From: Nesterenkonia sandarakina
GTDB lineage: Bacteria > Actinomycetota > Actinomycetes > Actinomycetales > Micrococcaceae
Direction: 5' to 3'
Length of the DNA stretch: 64,000 nucleotides
NCBI RefSeq assembly: GCF_003003175.1
Contig: NZ_PVTY01000003.1
Coordinates: 124,001 to 188,000, forward strand
Both the position numbers and the translations under genes were made by a program. Under the pieces are notes generated by a model that worked only from the letters and a program-made list of their open reading frames with translations, ran no database searches and was not told where the DNA came from. Shown here in pieces: positions 1-6,755 of this stretch; the first letter of the stretch is position 1, and each line of letters starts with the position of its first letter.

Positions 1-49
1 TCGCTTCTGACGCTGAACAGCGCACAGCAGCGGACTCCCCGTAATAGAT

Positions 50-91
50 GACGGGCCCGCCCGATGCCTCAGCGCATCAGGCGGGCCCGTC
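50..91. terminator. Hairpin terminator of a gene left of the window
   Basis: A perfect 12-bp GC-rich inverted repeat (50-61 with 80-91) is extended by an inner 5-bp stem (63-67 with 74-78) after one mismatch, with a 6-nt loop. There is no T-tract, which is common for actinobacterial terminators. The stem covers the ATG at 64, which argues against starting the following gene there. Confidence 0.6.
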
Positions 92-129
92 GTCGTCTCG
101 CCACCCCTGAGCCATGGCAGGATGGAGCA

Positions 130-1596
130 ATGAACACTGTCGAAAAGCTCGAGCTGATGGAAGAGGACGTGCCTCCCCGTATGGCCGAGGAGCAGCGGAT
201 CCAGGACGACGTCCCGTGGGGCATCCGGATCGCCGCCGCCTGGTCCTGGCGCGTCATCATCATCCTGCTCTTCGTGGGCGTGCTGATCTGGCTGCTCAGC
301 CACATCTCGCTGCTGCTGATCCCGCTGCTGGTCGCGGCGCTGCTGGCCACGCTGCTGCGTCCGCTGCACAACGTGTTCGTGAAGTGGAAGTTCCCCCGAG
401 TGGTGGCGGCCATCACCACGCTGCTGGTGCTCATCGGCTTCGTCGCCGGGCTGCTCTTCCTCGTGGGACAGCAGCTGGTCGAGGGCTTCGCCGATATGGC
501 CAGCCAGGTCACCGAAGGCCTGTTTGAGCTGGTCACCCTCGCGGAGGACACCGCCGCACGCTTCGGGTTCGAGATCTCCGCCGATCAGATCAACCAGGGC
601 CTGCAAGAGGGCCTGACCTACCTGCAGGACAACTCTGAGGCGATCCTCGGCGGAGCCATGGCGCTGGGCTCCACCGCCGGCAACATCGTCGTCGGCGGAA
701 TCCTGGCACTGTTCACCCTGATCTTCTTCCTGGCCGATGGCCGCAAGATCTGGGACTTCCTGGTCTTCTTCGCCCCCGGCAAGCACCGCCCCGCCATCCA
801 CGGCGCCGGGCGTCGCGGCTGGACCGCCCTGGGCTCGTATATGCGCGTGCAGGTCTTCGTCGCCGGCGTCGACGCCGTCGGCATCGGTGTGGGCGCGGCT
901 CTGCTGGGCGTGCCGCTGGCGCTGCCGGTGGCCGTGCTGGTCTTCCTCGGCTCCTTCATCCCGATCGTCGGCGCTGTGGTCACCGGCGCCGTCGCCGTGA
1001 TCCTCGCCCTGGTGGCCAACGGGCTGGGCAACGCGCTGCTGATGGTCGGCGTGGTGCTGCTGGTCCAGCAGATCGAGTCCAACATCCTGCAGCCCATCGT
1101 GATGGGCAAGGCGGTGCGGCTGCACCCGCTGGCCGTGATCCTCGCGGTGACCGCCGGCACCACCCTGCTGGGCATCGTCGGCGCGCTCTTCGCCGTGCCG
1201 GTCCTGGCCTTCGTCAACCGGGCCGCGCAGTACCTGGTGAAGGAGGAGTGGCGCGGGGACCCCGAGGCCAAGGCGATGGAGAAGCTGGAGAAGGAAGAGG
1301 CGATCAAACGCGCCGCGCAGAAAGAGGTCCAGGAGGCCGAGGAGCAGGCCTCGCTGGCGAACATCACCCGCCGGCTCAAGGAGACCATCCCAGGACTCGA
1401 TCCCGGTCGGCGCGGCTTCGGACGACGTGGCGACGCAGCCGAGGGTGATGTCACCCGCACCGAGACGCACACCGCTGCCGGCACCCGCCCGCACCCCGAC
1501 ACCGAGGCCGGAACCGCCGAGACGGTGAGCGGACCGCAGACGCGAACAGAGAACCGAACCGATACCCATCCCGAGGATGAGGGCAGGCGAGAATGA
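130..1596 (+). CDS. AI-2E family transporter (putative multi-span exporter)
   Basis: A 488-residue membrane protein of the AI-2E/TqsA/PerM superfamily. Members are multi-pass inner-membrane transporters, and the substrate cannot be read from sequence. A short acidic N-terminus is followed by paired hydrophobic helices at about residues 35-75 and 95-120, a soluble stretch, and a block of helices at about 190-390 with the family-typical run PIVMGKAVRLHP. The last 100 or so residues are a charged, disordered tail rich in E, K, R and T. I start at the ATG at 130 because an earlier in-frame ATG at 64 lies inside the upstream terminator stem. GGATGGAG precedes 130. The stop overlaps the ilvA start by 4 nt (ATGA), suggesting translational coupling. 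Confidence 0.85.
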   Translation: MNTVEKLELMEEDVPPRMAEEQRIQDDVPWGIRIAAAWSWRVIIILLFVGVLIWLLSHISLLLIPLLVAALLATLLRPLHNVFVKWKFPRVVAAITTLLVLIGFVAGLLFLVGQQLVEGFADMASQVTEGLFELVTLAEDTAARFGFEISADQINQGLQEGLTYLQDNSEAILGGAMALGSTAGNIVVGGILALFTLIFFLADGRKIWDFLVFFAPGKHRPAIHGAGRRGWTALGSYMRVQVFVAGVDAVGIGVGAALLGVPLALPVAVLVFLGSFIPIVGAVVTGAVAVILALVANGLGNALLMVGVVLLVQQIESNILQPIVMGKAVRLHPLAVILAVTAGTTLLGIVGALFAVPVLAFVNRAAQYLVKEEWRGDPEAKAMEKLEKEEAIKRAAQKEVQEAEEQASLANITRRLKETIPGLDPGRRGFGRRGDAAEGDVTRTETHTAAGTRPHPDTEAGTAETVSGPQTRTENRTDTHPEDEGRRE

Positions 1597-2879
1597 CTCA
1601 GATCCAGCACAGCCCCGAGGCACGGACCCGCCCAGGTGCGCAGCTCAGCGTCCAGATCGAGGACATCGAAGCCGCACAGGAGCTGCTTGCCGACATCATC
1701 GTGCGGACCCCGATGGAGCACTCACGTGCCCTGGGGCGCCTGGTGGACGCCACGGTGCACCTGAAGGCGGAGAACCTCCAGCGTGCCGGGTCCTTCAAGG
1801 TGCGCGGCGCGTACGTGCGCATGGCCCGGCTCTCCGAGGAGGAGAAGGCACGCGGCGTCGTCGCAGCCTCTGCCGGCAACCACGCCCAGGGCGTGGCGCT
1901 GGCGGCCAAGAAGCTCGGCATCACCGCGAAGATCTACATGCCTCACGGCGTGGCGCTGCCCAAGCTGGCGGCCACCCGGGACCACGGCGCCGAAGTCATC
2001 CTGCACGGGTCCAACGTCGACGAGGCCCTCGCCGAGGCGCAGCGGCACTCGGATGAGACCGGCTCGGTGTTCATCCACCCGTTCAACAACACCGACGTCG
2101 TCGCCGGCCAGGGGACCATCGGTCTGGAGATCCTGGAACAGCAGCCCGAGGTCGACACCGTCATCATGGGCATCGGCGGGGGCGGGCTGCTCGCCGGCTC
2201 CGCCGTGGCGATCAAGCAGCAGGCCGCCAGGCTGGGCCGGGAGGTCAAGATCATCGGCGTCCAGGCCGAGAACGCGGCTGCGTACCCACCGTCTCTCGCC
2301 GCCGACGCGCTGGTCCCGATCAAGGGGGTGCGCACCATCGCTGACGGCATCGCGGTGGGCCGTCCCGGGGAGATCCCGTTCGAGATCATCAAGGACCTCG
2401 TGGACGAGGTCGTCACGGTCAGCGAGGACGCGATCGCCCGCGCCCTGATCTTCCTGCTGGAGCGCTCCAAGATGGTCGTGGAGCCCGCCGGGGCGGTGCC
2501 CGTCGCGGCGCTGATGGAGGGCAAGCTCAGCGATCTGGGCATCAGGCCAAAGAACGTGGTCGCCGTGCTCTCCGGGGGAAACATCGACCCGATGCTGATG
2601 CTGCGCGTGATCCAGCACGGCCTCTCCGCCGCCAACCGGTTCCTCACCGTGAAGATGATGCTCAAGGACCTTCCCGGCGAGCTGGCCACGATCTCGCAGA
2701 TCATCGCCGACGCCGACGCGAACGTCACCGGGGTCGATCACAGCCGGATCGGTGGTGCGCTGTCCATGGGGGAGGTCTCCATCGTGATCAACATGGAGAC
2801 CAAGGGCGCGGAACACTCCGAGAAGGTGCTCAACCGGCTGCGCGCCCAGGGCTACGAGCCCATGGTCCCGCAGCACTGA
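1593..2879 (+). CDS. ilvA: Threonine ammonia-lyase (threonine dehydratase)
   Basis: A PLP-dependent enzyme that deaminates L-threonine to 2-oxobutanoate, the entry step to isoleucine. It has 428 residues, the size of actinobacterial IlvA. The PLP-binding lysine is K69 in GSFKVRGA. The phosphate-binding loop GIGGGGLLAG lies near residue 193, and an ACT-like regulatory region occupies about 345-425. A single ACT domain fits short IlvA forms rather than the double-ACT enterobacterial type. The start ATG overlaps the stop of the AI-2E transporter gene. The gene is closed by a perfect bidirectional hairpin shared with the convergent greA. No other branched-chain biosynthesis gene is nearby. Confidence 0.95.
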   Translation: MTQIQHSPEARTRPGAQLSVQIEDIEAAQELLADIIVRTPMEHSRALGRLVDATVHLKAENLQRAGSFKVRGAYVRMARLSEEEKARGVVAASAGNHAQGVALAAKKLGITAKIYMPHGVALPKLAATRDHGAEVILHGSNVDEALAEAQRHSDETGSVFIHPFNNTDVVAGQGTIGLEILEQQPEVDTVIMGIGGGGLLAGSAVAIKQQAARLGREVKIIGVQAENAAAYPPSLAADALVPIKGVRTIADGIAVGRPGEIPFEIIKDLVDEVVTVSEDAIARALIFLLERSKMVVEPAGAVPVAALMEGKLSDLGIRPKNVVAVLSGGNIDPMLMLRVIQHGLSAANRFLTVKMMLKDLPGELATISQIIADADANVTGVDHSRIGGALSMGEVSIVINMETKGAEHSEKVLNRLRAQGYEPMVPQH

Positions 2880-2917
2880 CCCGCTCAGCCGCCTGAGCTG
2901 ACAAGCAAGCCCCGAGA

Positions 2918-2957
2918 ACGACGGCGGCCCCCTCCACGTGGAGGGGGCCGCCGTCGT
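2918..2957. terminator. Bidirectional terminator between ilvA and greA
   Basis: A perfect 20-bp inverted repeat with dyad centre between 2937 and 2938 (ACGACGGCGGCCCCC and its complement outermost) lies 38 bp after the ilvA stop and 58 bp before the greA stop. Its symmetry and position between convergent genes fit a shared terminator. Confidence 0.85.
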
Positions 2958-3015
2958 CGTGCGCAGCGGTATCGCCGCCTCCTCTGACGCAGTGCTGGGT
3001 CAGACGGAGGGCCGA

Positions 3016-3516
3016 TCAGCCGCGGTAAGGCTCGGCGGAGAGGATCTCCACCGGGATGTCCTTGCCGTTGGGCGCGGAGTAGCTGAGCTTGTCCCCGGGC
3101 TTGGCACCGTTGATGGCCTCGCCGATGGGGGAGCGCTCGGAGTAGACCTCGAGGTCCGAATCTCCGGCGATCTCGCGGTTGCCGAAGAGGAACTTCATCG
3201 CGTTGCCGGCGATCTTGGCCTCGACGAGCATGCCTGGGACCACGGTGTCACCGGTGGGAGCCTCGCCGACGTAGGCGTTCTCCAGCAGGTCGTTGAGGTA
3301 ACGGATGCGCGCCTCGGCCTTGCCCTGCTCCTCCTTGGCGGCGTGATAGCCGCCGTTCTCCTTGAGGTCGCCTTCTTCGCGGGCAGACTCGATGCGGTCA
3401 ACGATCTCCTGGCGACCGGGTCCGCTGAGGTGCTTGAGCTCGCCCTTCAGCCGATCGTAGGCCTCCTGGGTCAGCCACTGAGCGTTCTCGTCGATCTCGG
3501 GGGTGTTCGTTGACAC
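3016..3516 (-). CDS. greA: Transcription elongation factor GreA
   Basis: A 166-residue GreA that rescues backtracked RNA polymerase by stimulating transcript cleavage. The N-terminal coiled coil (about residues 15-85) carries the conserved acidic tip region with GDLKENGGYHAAKEEQG. The C-terminal FKBP-like domain has the SPIGEAINGAKPGD signature near its end. Translation starts at a GTG (3516) preceded by AAGGAGA about 8-9 nt upstream. The ATG 7 nt upstream is out of frame. The gene is the last of a minus-strand group with the ModA-like and DUF4307 genes but has its own promoter (3620-3648). The greA/DUF4307/mca order is the one seen in mycobacteria. Confidence 0.95.
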   Translation of the reverse strand: MSTNTPEIDENAQWLTQEAYDRLKGELKHLSGPGRQEIVDRIESAREEGDLKENGGYHAAKEEQGKAEARIRYLNDLLENAYVGEAPTGDTVVPGMLVEAKIAGNAMKFLFGNREIAGDSDLEVYSERSPIGEAINGAKPGDKLSYSAPNGKDIPVEILSAEPYRG

Positions 3517-3544
3517 TGTTCATCTCTCCTTATTCATGCAAAGA

Positions 3545-3602
3545 CCCCGCCGTGGGACGGCATGGTGTTCGGCCTTGAGCCCGGAACATGCCTCGGCGGG
3601 GT
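3545..3602 (-). promoter_or_regulatory. Imperfect nested hairpin in the greA leader
   Basis: The greA 5' leader of roughly 95 nt contains an outer 7-bp GC stem (3547-3553 with 3595-3601) and an inner stem GGCATG/CATGCC (3560-3565 with 3588-3593). In the RNA the outer stem is followed by UCUUUG. Attenuation in a greA leader is known in E. coli. Whether this hairpin terminates is inference. Confidence 0.4.
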
Positions 3603-3619
3603 GTTGATGCGTTCCCCAC

Positions 3620-3648
3620 ATGCTAGTGGGGGCGCTCCGGATTCTCAA
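3620..3648 (-). promoter_or_regulatory. greA promoter
   Basis: On the minus strand TTGAGA (3643-3648), a 17-bp spacer and TAGCAT (3620-3625) form a good housekeeping sigma-type promoter. It starts within 20 bp after the stop of the upstream ModA-like gene and gives a leader of about 95 nt before greA. Confidence 0.7.
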
Positions 3649-3660
3649 TCAGGACCGTGC

Positions 3661-4518
3661 CTAGTGATCGGTTCTGGCCTCCGCTTCCGCGACAGGAGCT
3701 GGAAGGAAGCCCGCTCCGCTGAACGCGGAACGCGCGCGCTCCCCTGCGAGGATGCCCAGGAACTCGTTGGCGGCGCCGGAGTCTGCCGGCTCGGCGAGCA
3801 CCCCGGCCCAGACCTGGGTGGTGCTGCGCTGGAACTCCGGCAGCTCGAAGGTCTGCAGGGCGGCGTCCTGGGCCAGCACGTCGGTGACGTACGTCAGGGC
3901 GGCGTCGCTCTCGCCTGCGGTGAGGCTCTCCAGTGCGGTGGCGTCCCCGAAGGTGAGCCTGGCGGTGGCGACTTCGAAGTCCTCTCCGGCGAGGTCCAGG
4001 TCGAAGGAGCCGGACAGGTCGGTGACCTGCTCGGTGCAGGGAGCATCTCCGGCGCAGGTGCTGAGCCTGAGGTCCACGGCGCGTGCGGCGAAGTCGTCGA
4101 AGCCCTCGATGCTGTGCGGGTTCGCCGCGGTGGCGACGAGCACGAGACGGTTGCTCGCCAGCGGCAGCGGATCACCCTCGATGCTGCCGCCCTGGGTGAG
4201 CGTGTGCATCTGCTCCCGCGAGGCGGTGAGGACCAGGTCGGCGTCATGGCCGGACTCGATCCTGCGTTGCAGGTCCTCGGCGCCGAGGTACTCCACCTGG
4301 GCGGAGACCCCGCTCTGGCGTTCCTGGAGATCGGCGTTGAGCGCATCCAGCGCCGGCGCGGTGGAAGGCGCCGCAAGCACGGTCACGCTGCGGTGCTCAC
4401 CCGTGGTGATCTGGGAGGCGGGACCGCAGGCGCTGAGCACGAAGGCGGCCACGAAGCAGAGCAGAAGCACGAGCGCGATCACGCCGCGGAGTCGGAAGAA
4501 CAAAGAGTCGGGTTTCAA
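3661..4518 (-). CDS. ModA-like substrate-binding lipoprotein
   Basis: A 285-residue extracytoplasmic solute-binding protein resembling molybdate-binding ModA. A hydrophobic signal (about residues 12-28) ends in a lipobox LSAC with Cys at about 31, so the mature protein would be lipid-anchored outside the membrane. After the signal, SVTVLAAPSTAPAL, the segment DADLVLTAS, the ASNRLVLVA strand and ALTYVTDVLAQ match the ModA fold order. No ModB permease or ModC ATPase gene lies beside it, so it is an orphan, and true molybdate specificity is uncertain. The start is TTG (4518) with only a weak GGGG upstream. It is inserted between greA and DUF4307, which are adjacent in mycobacteria. Confidence 0.75.
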   Translation of the reverse strand: MKPDSLFFRLRGVIALVLLLCFVAAFVLSACGPASQITTGEHRSVTVLAAPSTAPALDALNADLQERQSGVSAQVEYLGAEDLQRRIESGHDADLVLTASREQMHTLTQGGSIEGDPLPLASNRLVLVATAANPHSIEGFDDFAARAVDLRLSTCAGDAPCTEQVTDLSGSFDLDLAGEDFEVATARLTFGDATALESLTAGESDAALTYVTDVLAQDAALQTFELPEFQRSTTQVWAGVLAEPADSGAANEFLGILAGERARSAFSGAGFLPAPVAEAEARTDH

Positions 4519-4590
4519 GGACAGGCCCCCATTAGAAGGGTGTGGAGCCCGTCTGCTAGAGCTCTATGTGTGATGCGGGTGATGCAGTGG

Positions 4591-5028
4591 TCAGTCGACG
4601 TCCCAGCATGAGTCCACCACTCCGGTGACTCCGCGGGACTCGGTGCGCACATCGGTGCGGTAATACTCGCTGCGATCCGCGGGGTTCGACCCTTCTTGAG
4701 GGCCGATCGTGACCACCCGGGAGCCGACGACTGCGTAGCTGTTGTCCAGCACATGGACCATGCATTGAACAGTAGCATCCAGGTCTTTGGAGACTTCGAA
4801 GTCCACCGAGGCCTCGGTGTCCGAGGTGATCGTGTACCCGACGTCGTTATGGGTCAGCTGACCCACCGTATTGCCCACCGTGACGTAGACCAGCGCGCCG
4901 AACGCGAGGATCAGCGCGCCGATGATCATCCAGCGCTGGGATTTCACGGGCACGCTGCGCCGGGGGGCGCCATAGCGCGACTCCAGCTCGGTGGAGGCAG
5001 CGGCGTCGGTGGTGCTGGACTCAGTCAT
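4591..5028 (-). CDS. DUF4307 domain-containing membrane protein
   Basis: A 145-residue protein with an N-terminal cytosolic tail of about 30 residues, one membrane helix (about 33-52, WMIIGALILAFGALVYVTV) and an extracytoplasmic beta-rich domain with conserved-looking VGYTI and CMVHVLD segments. This matches DUF4307, a family of unknown function that accompanies mca and greA in actinobacteria. Two cysteines (CMVHVLD and the final SCWDVD) could form a disulfide outside the cell. The ATG at 5028 has no Shine-Dalgarno. TAGAAT ends 7 nt before it, so the transcript is probably leaderless. It is divergent from mca. Confidence 0.85.
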   Translation of the reverse strand: MTESSTTDAAASTELESRYGAPRRSVPVKSQRWMIIGALILAFGALVYVTVGNTVGQLTHNDVGYTITSDTEASVDFEVSKDLDATVQCMVHVLDNSYAVVGSRVVTIGPQEGSNPADRSEYYRTDVRTESRGVTGVVDSCWDVD

Positions 5029-5034
5029 CAGGAC

Positions 5035-5041
5035 TATTCTA
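5035..5041. promoter_or_regulatory. Interlocked divergent -10 boxes of mca and DUF4307
   Basis: TATTCT (5035-5040, plus strand) lies 8 nt before the mca ATG and TAGAAT (5036-5041, minus strand) lies 7 nt before the DUF4307 ATG. The two boxes share five base pairs, and only 20 bp separate the two start codons. No good -35 was found on either side. Confidence 0.6.
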
Positions 5042-5048
5042 GGTGCTT

Positions 5049-6098
5049 ATGCAGAGCTCACACCGCACTCTCTCCCAGAAGTCCTCACCGGACGCCTCGC
5101 CCCGCTCAGCGGGGGTGGCGAGCTCCCCGGCGGGCTCCGACGCCGTCGTCCACCACGGCACCGATGTCAGCACCGACGTGGTGGCCGCCGCGGTCGCCGG
5201 CGCCAAGGCACAGAGCCTCCCGAGGTCCTCCGGCCTGCGGATGCTGGCCGTGCACGCACACCCGGATGATGAGTCGTCGAAGGGGGCCGCGATGATGGCT
5301 GCCTACGCGGCCGCCGGGGCAGAAGTCATGGTGGCCACCGCCACCGGCGGCGAGCAGGGCGATCTGCTCAACCCCGCGGCCGGGGAGATCCTGCAGACCC
5401 ACCGCGACCTCCCCGGGGTCCGCCGGATGGAGATGGCCGAGGCCGCCGAGGCGCTGAACATCTCCCACGTCTGGCTGGGCTTCGCCGATTCAGGACTGCC
5501 CGAGGGGGACCCCACCCCGCCGCTGCCCTTCGGCAGCTTCGCGACGCTGCCGCTGGAACAGGCCGCGGCCCCGCTGGTGCGCCTCGTGCGCCGGTTCAAG
5601 CCGCACGTGATCCTCTCCTACGACGAGGTCGGCGGATACCCGCACCCGGACCACATCATGAGTCACAAGATCACGGTGGAGGCCTACCAGGCCGCCGGGG
5701 ACGCCGCCCGGTACCAGGGTCCCGGTGAGGCCTGGGAGCCGCAGAAGCTCTACTATGACCGCGCCTTCAACCCCGGACGATTCGAGGCGCTGCACCAGGC
5801 CCTGATCGAGGCCGGGCATGAGTCCCCGTATGAAGATCGCCTGCTGCGCTTCCGCGACGGGTCGATCCCCTGGATGACCGATCACGAGGTGACCACGCAG
5901 ATCCCGGTGGGCACCTTCCTCGAGCACCGCGATCGTGCGCTGCGCGCCCACCGCACCCAGGTGGAGCCCGACGGCTTCTTCTTCGCGACGCCCAACGACT
6001 TCCTGCGCGAGGTCTGGCCCTACGACGACTACGTCCTGGTCGATTCCCGGGTCAAGACCGAGCTGCCGGAACACGACCTGTTCAGCGGCCTGCGCTGA
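5049..6098 (+). CDS. mca: Mycothiol conjugate amidase Mca
   Basis: A zinc amidase that cleaves mycothiol S-conjugates to mercapturic acids and GlcN-inositol, part of actinobacterial thiol detoxification. It is a LmbE/PIG-L-fold enzyme with the zinc motif AHPDDE at residues 70-75 and the second metal motif GGYPHPDH near 200. LGFADSGLPEGD, the SKGA run after AHPDDE and RALRAHRTQ point to Mca rather than MshB. The 349-residue model has about 60 residues before the catalytic core, more than mycobacterial Mca. A downstream start is possible, but none has better signals. An upstream in-frame GTG at 5043 exists. The divergent DUF4307 start is 20 bp away. Confidence 0.92.
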   Translation: MQSSHRTLSQKSSPDASPRSAGVASSPAGSDAVVHHGTDVSTDVVAAAVAGAKAQSLPRSSGLRMLAVHAHPDDESSKGAAMMAAYAAAGAEVMVATATGGEQGDLLNPAAGEILQTHRDLPGVRRMEMAEAAEALNISHVWLGFADSGLPEGDPTPPLPFGSFATLPLEQAAAPLVRLVRRFKPHVILSYDEVGGYPHPDHIMSHKITVEAYQAAGDAARYQGPGEAWEPQKLYYDRAFNPGRFEALHQALIEAGHESPYEDRLLRFRDGSIPWMTDHEVTTQIPVGTFLEHRDRALRAHRTQVEPDGFFFATPNDFLREVWPYDDYVLVDSRVKTELPEHDLFSGLR

Positions 6099-6216
6099 GG
6101 ACTCGGTTCGTCGCTGAATTTCTACAACGCGTAGACTTGAGCCAGCGGTCGCCGTCGGCGGCCGCCGAAGAAGCCCGGTCCGCCAGGACTGACGACGTTC
6201 AAAGGCAGAGACACCT

Positions 6217-6591
6217 GTGGTTCTAATTCCCTCGGTCAACAACCCGTGGCCAGGTGGCGGCGGCGGTGACGCTCCCGAGCTCCGTCCTGGGCTGGAAGAA
6301 GCCGACATCACCCCGGGGATCGAAGGCTTCCTCTTCACCGCCCTGGTCGTGGTGCTGCTCATCGTGGTGGTCCGCGACCTGGTCAAGCGGATGCGCCGGA
6401 TGAAATACCGGGCGCAGGTGGAGGCTGAATACGGCGAGGACGAGGCCGAGTTCCCCGGAGAGATCACCGAATCCGAGATCTCCGCCGCCCAGCAGCGCTC
6501 CCGCGACGCCGCCGCCGAGGCCCGCTTCGGCCCGGCCCCGACGACGCCTGCCCCGCCCGCGGAGAACGAACCGCACCCACCATCCCGCTGA
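6217..6591 (+). CDS. Small single-pass membrane protein downstream of mca
   Basis: A 124-residue protein with a Pro/Gly-rich N-terminus, one strongly hydrophobic helix (about residues 37-53, FLFTALVVVLLIVVVRD) followed by basic residues, then an acidic and finally Pro/Ala-rich tail, giving a probable N-out/C-in orientation. It occupies the position of the small Rv1083-type gene after mca in mycobacteria; that orthology is inference. Start is GTG at 6217 with AAAGGCAG upstream. A TAGACT box (6132-6137) next to the inverted repeat TCTAC-N5-GTAGA (6121-6135) could be its promoter. The stop codon is the first unit of a TGAGCCC repeat. Confidence 0.7.
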   Translation: MVLIPSVNNPWPGGGGGDAPELRPGLEEADITPGIEGFLFTALVVVLLIVVVRDLVKRMRRMKYRAQVEAEYGEDEAEFPGEITESEISAAQQRSRDAAAEARFGPAPTTPAPPAENEPHPPSR

Positions 6592-6623
6592 GCCCTGAGC
6601 CCTGAGCCATGAGCCCTGAGCCT
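6589..6623 (+). repeat. Five tandem TGAGCCN heptamers after a stop codon
   Basis: Units start at 6589, 6596, 6603, 6610 and 6617 (TGAGCCC, TGAGCCC, TGAGCCA, TGAGCCC, TGAGCCT). The first TGA is the stop of the preceding gene. Because 7 is not a multiple of 3, TGA falls in all three frames. Confidence 0.9.
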
Positions 6624-6743
6624 CGGCGCGGACGGCTCGCGCTGAGCTCCCCGCGCTGAGGGGCGGATTCTACGAGCAGTCGAGTGGGATTCCTGCCCGA
6701 GATGGCCGCGGATTCAGCCACTCAACGACTGGGTGGGGTGTCC

Positions 6744-6749
6744 TACACT
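6744..6749 (+). promoter_or_regulatory. Leaderless-type -10 (TACACT) of the S9 peptidase
   Basis: TACACT ends exactly 6 nt before the ATG at 6756, placing the expected transcription start on the start codon. No Shine-Dalgarno fits in the gap. Confidence 0.6.
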
Positions 6750-6755
6750 GGCGCC

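Noticed and set aside
64-129. ATG at 64 as start of the AI-2E transporter
   Set aside because: It lies inside the stem of an intrinsic terminator; the ATG at 130 has a purine-rich upstream region.
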